Shown in pieces: positions 60,970 to 64,000 of a DNA stretch of 64,000 nucleotides. The first letter of the stretch is position 1. Every line of letters begins with the position of its first letter. Source of the DNA: CBDDKU01 sp965230375. GTDB taxonomy: Bacteria; Bacteroidota; Bacteroidia; Flavobacteriales_D; Cryomorphaceae. The notes beneath the pieces are model-generated. The model did no database searches. It was given only the letters and a program-made list of their open reading frames with translations, and had not been told where the DNA came from. The DNA lies in the NCBI GenBank assembly GCA_965230375.1, contig CBDDKU010000025.1, positions 62,001 through 126,000 on the forward strand, in the 5' to 3' direction. A program made the position numbers and the translations under genes.

Positions 60970-61915
60970 GGTTCTCTTTCTCTTTTTCGAATGCTTGAAT
61001 AATCTGCTTTACGAGCCGGTGTCTGATGACATCCTTCTCGTTGAGGTGTATGACACCAATACCTTTTATTCTTTCAAGGTAGTTCAGCGTTTTTGCTAAA
61101 CCACTTTGCTGTTTTCGCGGAAGATCAATCTGCGTCATATCACCAGTGATTACAAAACGCGCCGATTGCCCCATTCGCGTCAAGAACATCTTGAGTTGAG
61201 AATGTGTGGCGTTCTGAGCTTCATCGAGAATGACAAAGGCATTGTCGAGCGTGCGCCCGCGCATGTAGGCTAGTGGTGCAATCTGAATGGTTCCACTCTC
61301 CAAAAAGTCGCGCAATCGCTCTGGTGGAATCATATCCCGCAAAGCATCATAAAGCGGCTGGAGATAGGGATCGAGTTTGTCTTTTAAATCGCCCGGCAAA
61401 AACCCGAGATTCTCGCCAGCTTCCACTGCGGGTCTGGTCAGGATAATTTTCCGAACTTCTTTTCTTTTCAAGGCTCTTACTGCCAAAGCAACAGCCGTGT
61501 AGGTTTTTCCCGTACCCGCTGGTCCAATCGCAAAAACCATATCGTTCTTATCGCAAAGCGATACCATCTTGCGTTGATTGGCCGTTCGCGCCTTAACCTG
61601 CAAGCCGCTATTTCCGTGCACCAGAACATCTCCGCCTTTGCTGTCTTTTAGTACATCATTGGCGTCGCTCACGAGAAGGCGTTCGATGTTTCCTTCCGTC
61701 AGTCGGTTATACTTGTCAAGGTGTTCGAGAAAAAGCTGGATTTTTCCTTCGAAAAGATCGAGCTCTTCTTCATCGCCGATGGCTTTCACCATATTGCCAC
61801 GCGCGATTAGCTTAAGCTTGGGAAAGTGCTTTGAGATGAAGTGAAACTTCTCATTATTAACCCCGAGAAGCTCTCTCGGATCAATCGATTCTATTGGGAT
61901 AACTCGTTCGCTCAA
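60953..61915 (-). CDS. phoH: PhoH family ATPase
   Basis: A 320-residue PhoH-like protein. The ~100-residue N-terminal part contains a KH-like RNA-binding region, followed by Walker A GPAGTGKT (~130-137), 'LTRPAVEAGENLGFLPG', Walker B FVILDEAQN (~228-236) and the C-terminal 'VIRHRLVKQIIQAF'. PhoH proteins are ATPases linked to RNA metabolism, often next to ybeY; ybeY is not adjacent here. It shares its transcript with purC and is divergent from the SAM hydrolase gene. Confidence 0.94.
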   Translation of the reverse strand: MSERVIPIESIDPRELLGVNNEKFHFISKHFPKLKLIARGNMVKAIGDEEELDLFEGKIQLFLEHLDKYNRLTEGNIERLLVSDANDVLKDSKGGDVLVHGNSGLQVKARTANQRKMVSLCDKNDMVFAIGPAGTGKTYTAVALAVRALKRKEVRKIILTRPAVEAGENLGFLPGDLKDKLDPYLQPLYDALRDMIPPERLRDFLESGTIQIAPLAYMRGRTLDNAFVILDEAQNATHSQLKMFLTRMGQSARFVITGDMTQIDLPRKQQSGLAKTLNYLERIKGIGVIHLNEKDVIRHRLVKQIIQAFEKEKENHDGNE

Positions 61916-61977
61916 TACGATAATTCTGTTCGGGTAAAGGTAATTTTAAAGCACCGTTTCCGGTGGTGAAATTTACT

Positions 61978-61985
61978 TACTTTTG
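61978..61985 (+). promoter_or_regulatory. -7 promoter element (TACTTTTG) of the SAM hydrolase gene
   Basis: Exact TAnnTTTG match 60 bases before ATG 62046. It overlaps a TTG start that would lengthen the protein by 21 residues, so that longer start would be upstream of the mRNA. Confidence 0.5.
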
Positions 61986-62045
61986 AAGCCGAAATTAATC
62001 AATATTTCTTCGAATTTATCGCACCACCGACGGGAGATTTCCAAG

Positions 62046-62846
62046 ATGAATATTCTGACACTTACATCTGATCTTGGCACTCGAGATTACTATCTCGCGG
62101 CGGTGAAGGCGGCTGCATTGAAGGCCGTTCCAGACTTGAACTGGGTTGACATTTCTCACCACATTCCCCCTTTCGATATGGCCAAGGCGGCCTTTGTGTT
62201 GAAAAATGTTTGGAAGGAGTTTCCCGAAGGTACGATTCACCTGGTGGGTGTTGAAACCGACTGGGGCCACGATACGCCATATGTTGTCATCCAACACATG
62301 GGGCACTATTTTATCGGAACTGATAATGGTTTCTTTTCTTTGCTTTTCGGCGAAACGAAAGTAGATGGTGTTTATCGGGTCAACATGCGTGGTGATGAAG
62401 ATTTAAGCTTCCCAACGAAGACTATTTTTATTCCGCTTGCCGCCCGAATCTTCGCGGGAGAAGACTTGGAGTCTTTTGCCGATCGAGAAGAAGCGTTTAA
62501 AACCAGATCTACTTTTATTCCTGTAGTAGAGCACAATGCGCTCAAAGGAATTGCCATCTATATTGATTCCTATGGAAATGTCGTGACCAATATCACCCGA
62601 GATCAATTTGATGCGTTTGTCGGAGACCGCGATTTTCAGATTGTGGTTAATCGTACAGACGCCGTTCTCAGTGCAATCTCACGCACGTATTCTGAAGTAC
62701 CCCAAGGCGAAGTGGTGGCGCTCTTTACGAGTGAAGGCTTTCTAGAAATCGCTATCAATAGAGGAGTAGAAGGAAGCGGTGGTGGAGCAGCGGGGCTCTT
62801 GGGCATCAAGCTCCAGGATATGATTAGAGTCGAGCTGGGCTACTAG
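62046..62846 (+). CDS. S-adenosyl-L-methionine hydrolase / hydroxide adenosyltransferase (DUF62)
   Basis: A 266-residue enzyme of the SAM hydroxide adenosyltransferase family, which hydrolyses SAM to adenosine and methionine. The family's conserved acidic opening 'LTLTSDLGTRDYY' (~4-16), 'IHLVGVETDWG' and the C-terminal 'ALFTSEGFLEIAINRG' are present. It resembles fluorinases and chlorinases but lacks any halogenase loop I can point to, so hydrolase is preferred. ATG 62046 is supported by the promoter at 61978. The stop overlaps the convergent aroE gene by four bases. Confidence 0.93.
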   Translation: MNILTLTSDLGTRDYYLAAVKAAALKAVPDLNWVDISHHIPPFDMAKAAFVLKNVWKEFPEGTIHLVGVETDWGHDTPYVVIQHMGHYFIGTDNGFFSLLFGETKVDGVYRVNMRGDEDLSFPTKTIFIPLAARIFAGEDLESFADREEAFKTRSTFIPVVEHNALKGIAIYIDSYGNVVTNITRDQFDAFVGDRDFQIVVNRTDAVLSAISRTYSEVPQGEVVALFTSEGFLEIAINRGVEGSGGGAAGLLGIKLQDMIRVELGY

Positions 62847-63574
62847 CCGTTCCAAATTTTCCAGCTTGCTTCAGCCTGAAGCTTGAGCATACTCAACCCA
62901 TTTACGGTGATGGCTCCTGCCTGCTTCGCGCGTTTTAGGAATTCCGTTTCTTCTGGATTGTAGACCAAATCAAAAGCCAAGTGGCTTTCTGTGAAAGCTG
63001 AATAGGGAATAAGCGGTGCTTTGTCAATCTGGGCTTGGGATCCAAGCGGAGTAGTGTTTACGACGAGTTTGAATACCCCAATCGCAAATTCGTTGATGTT
63101 TGAATAAGCCAGCTCGTTTTCCTTTTTGGGGTTTCTGGAAGCGAATACTACATCGATTCCCAGCCGCGTCAAGGCATATGCCACTGCTTTGCTGCTTCCA
63201 CCTGTTCCCATAATTAATGCTTTATCCATACCATGGGCTAGGAATGGCTTGATACTTTGACCAAATCCGATCCAATCGGTGTTATAGCCAATCAGCTTCT
63301 CTCCTTCGCGCTTTATGGTGTTCACCGCTCCGATAGCCCTTGCATCATCACTCAGATTATCAAGGTATGGAATGACAGATTCTTTAAAAGGAATGGTCAC
63401 ATTAATTCCTTTCAATTTCGGGTCATTCTGAAATAGTGGTGGGACTTCGGAAGGATCCGTGATTTCAAAATTCCTGTATTCAGCTTCTAAACCTAGCTGT
63501 TCAAACTTATCAGTAAAGTACCCACGAGAAAAGGAGTGGGCAAGATTGATCCCTATGAGTCCATAGGTGTTCAT
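62843..63574 (-). CDS. aroE: Shikimate 5-dehydrogenase
   Basis: A 243-residue AroE: N-terminal substrate domain with 'GINLAHSFSRGYFTDKF' and the catalytic Lys in NVTIPFKES (~64), then NTDWIGF and the NADP-binding GTGGSSKAV (~122-130). It reduces dehydroshikimate in aromatic amino acid synthesis. Its ATG directly follows the stop of the DUF368 gene, so it is translated from the same mRNA. Length is slightly short for the family, but all core motifs are present. Confidence 0.94.
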   Translation of the reverse strand: MNTYGLIGINLAHSFSRGYFTDKFEQLGLEAEYRNFEITDPSEVPPLFQNDPKLKGINVTIPFKESVIPYLDNLSDDARAIGAVNTIKREGEKLIGYNTDWIGFGQSIKPFLAHGMDKALIMGTGGSSKAVAYALTRLGIDVVFASRNPKKENELAYSNINEFAIGVFKLVVNTTPLGSQAQIDKAPLIPYSAFTESHLAFDLVYNPEETEFLKRAKQAGAITVNGLSMLKLQAEASWKIWNG

Positions 63575-64000
63575 TTAGGCCTTGCGTTTCGCAGTTCGTT
63601 CCAAGCCCCAGATCACTCCAAAACCTACCAGAGCCATAACGACAGCTACGAGTAGGAACGATTGCTGCCCTGTCAATTCCGCGTAAGTAAATGGGCTCAC
63701 ATTCTCAGTAACCAAGGCAATTTTCTCTTCATTCACTTCGCCTTCGTGTTTGATAAACCACTCCGATACGTGTTTCCAAGGCCAGATTTTAGCGAGTGAG
63801 CCTACCAGGAACCCAGTCAGCATAGCGACTGTCCAGTCGTGGTATTTTGCGAATAGCCACTTGAGTAAGCGGCTAAAGGAGAGCAAGCCCACCACAGCAC
63901 CACAGAGAAATGTAAAGACTTTGACAATATTTCTGTCGTTCACAGCCTGCAAGACGGTAATGTAAGATCCCAAAATGATCAGTAGAAAGCTACCGGAGAT
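63575..64000 (-). CDS. DUF368 membrane protein, 5' part missing
   Basis: The C-terminal ~140 residues of a DUF368 protein; the rest lies beyond the window. The visible frame begins ISGSFLLIILGSYI, matching the family's second PGISGS-type segment, and has three to four hydrophobic helices. The protein ends with a short Arg/Lys tail. DUF368 members act as polyprenyl-phosphate transporters that recycle undecaprenyl phosphate across the membrane in some bacteria; whether this one does is inference. It is directly followed by aroE, an order common in Bacteroidota. Confidence 0.85.
   Translation of the reverse strand: MSGSFLLIILGSYITVLQAVNDRNIVKVFTFLCGAVVGLLSFSRLLKWLFAKYHDWTVAMLTGFLVGSLAKIWPWKHVSEWFIKHEGEVNEEKIALVTENVSPFTYAELTGQQSFLLVAVVMALVGFGVIWGLERTAKRKA

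Overview
The window is a gene-dense chromosomal segment of a Bacteroidota bacterium, most likely from a Flavobacteriales-type lineage. The evidence is: many secreted proteins ending in type IX secretion (T9SS) sorting domains of type A ('YPNP...' start) and type B (gliding-motility C-terminal form); a PorP/SprF membrane protein; repeated matches to the Bacteroidota -7 promoter element TAnnTTTG; DUF5522, DUF2490 and DUF4407 proteins; and the local order SAM hydrolase / phoH / purC and aroE / DUF368. I see no rRNA, tRNA, CRISPR array, phage or insertion sequence.

Layout. 1-1333: a MauG-type di-haem peroxidase (cut by the window edge) with its MbnP-like copper-protein partner. 1334-1934: a non-coding tract packed with hairpins. 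1935-7133: DUF4407 membrane protein, S9 peptidase lipoprotein, exonuclease VII (xseB, xseA) and a response regulator. 7263-10597: a sulfide/persulfide-handling cluster (Crp/Fnr regulator, TauE-type sulfite exporter, CstB-like persulfide dioxygenase-rhodanese, single rhodanese). 10613-13629: DUF2490, urocanate hydratase, DUF5522. 13776-19641: polysaccharide cluster (methyltransferase, glycosyltransferase, flippase, Wzz-like, O-antigen ligase/polymerase). 19618-28250: RsbU/SpoIIE-type phosphatase, LpxD-like acyltransferase, two M1 metallopeptidases (the second frameshifted), an acyltransferase and a DEAD-box helicase.

28251-37096 is a T9SS locus: a ~2,157-residue adhesin of 23 HYR domains with a type B sorting domain, then PorP/SprF, then a PD40-OmpA protein; the adhesin and the PD40-OmpA gene are each split by a one-base frameshift. 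37231-45082 holds a potassium channel with a zinc-ribbon tail, an AlkB-type monooxygenase, DUF551, a secreted choice-of-anchor-B protein, VOC, MiaE, thioesterase and a WbpM/CapD-type dehydratase. 45187-48976 is a five-gene run (gcvT, comB, yggS-type, HEAT-repeat, DUF3298 lipoprotein), followed by a promoter-hairpins-terminator unit that looks like a small RNA gene. 49178-59483 has a frameshifted small gene, a TPR-adenylate cyclase, and a cluster of secreted proteins (S51-type, two redoxins, lamin-tail/CotH kinase, transglutaminase-like). 59713-64000 holds HPF, purC, phoH, SAM hydrolase, aroE and the end of a DUF368 gene.

Main points for follow-up: the CstB-type sulfur operon paired with a Crp/Fnr regulator; the candidate small RNA near 49.0-49.15 kb; the 738-bp higher-order repeat inside the adhesin; the redoxin paralogue whose CxxC has become SxxS; and four genes each broken by one extra base in a mononucleotide run. 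The last point suggests either systematic sequencing error or real gene inactivation and should be settled before functional conclusions are drawn. I did not find a clearly unprecedented system.
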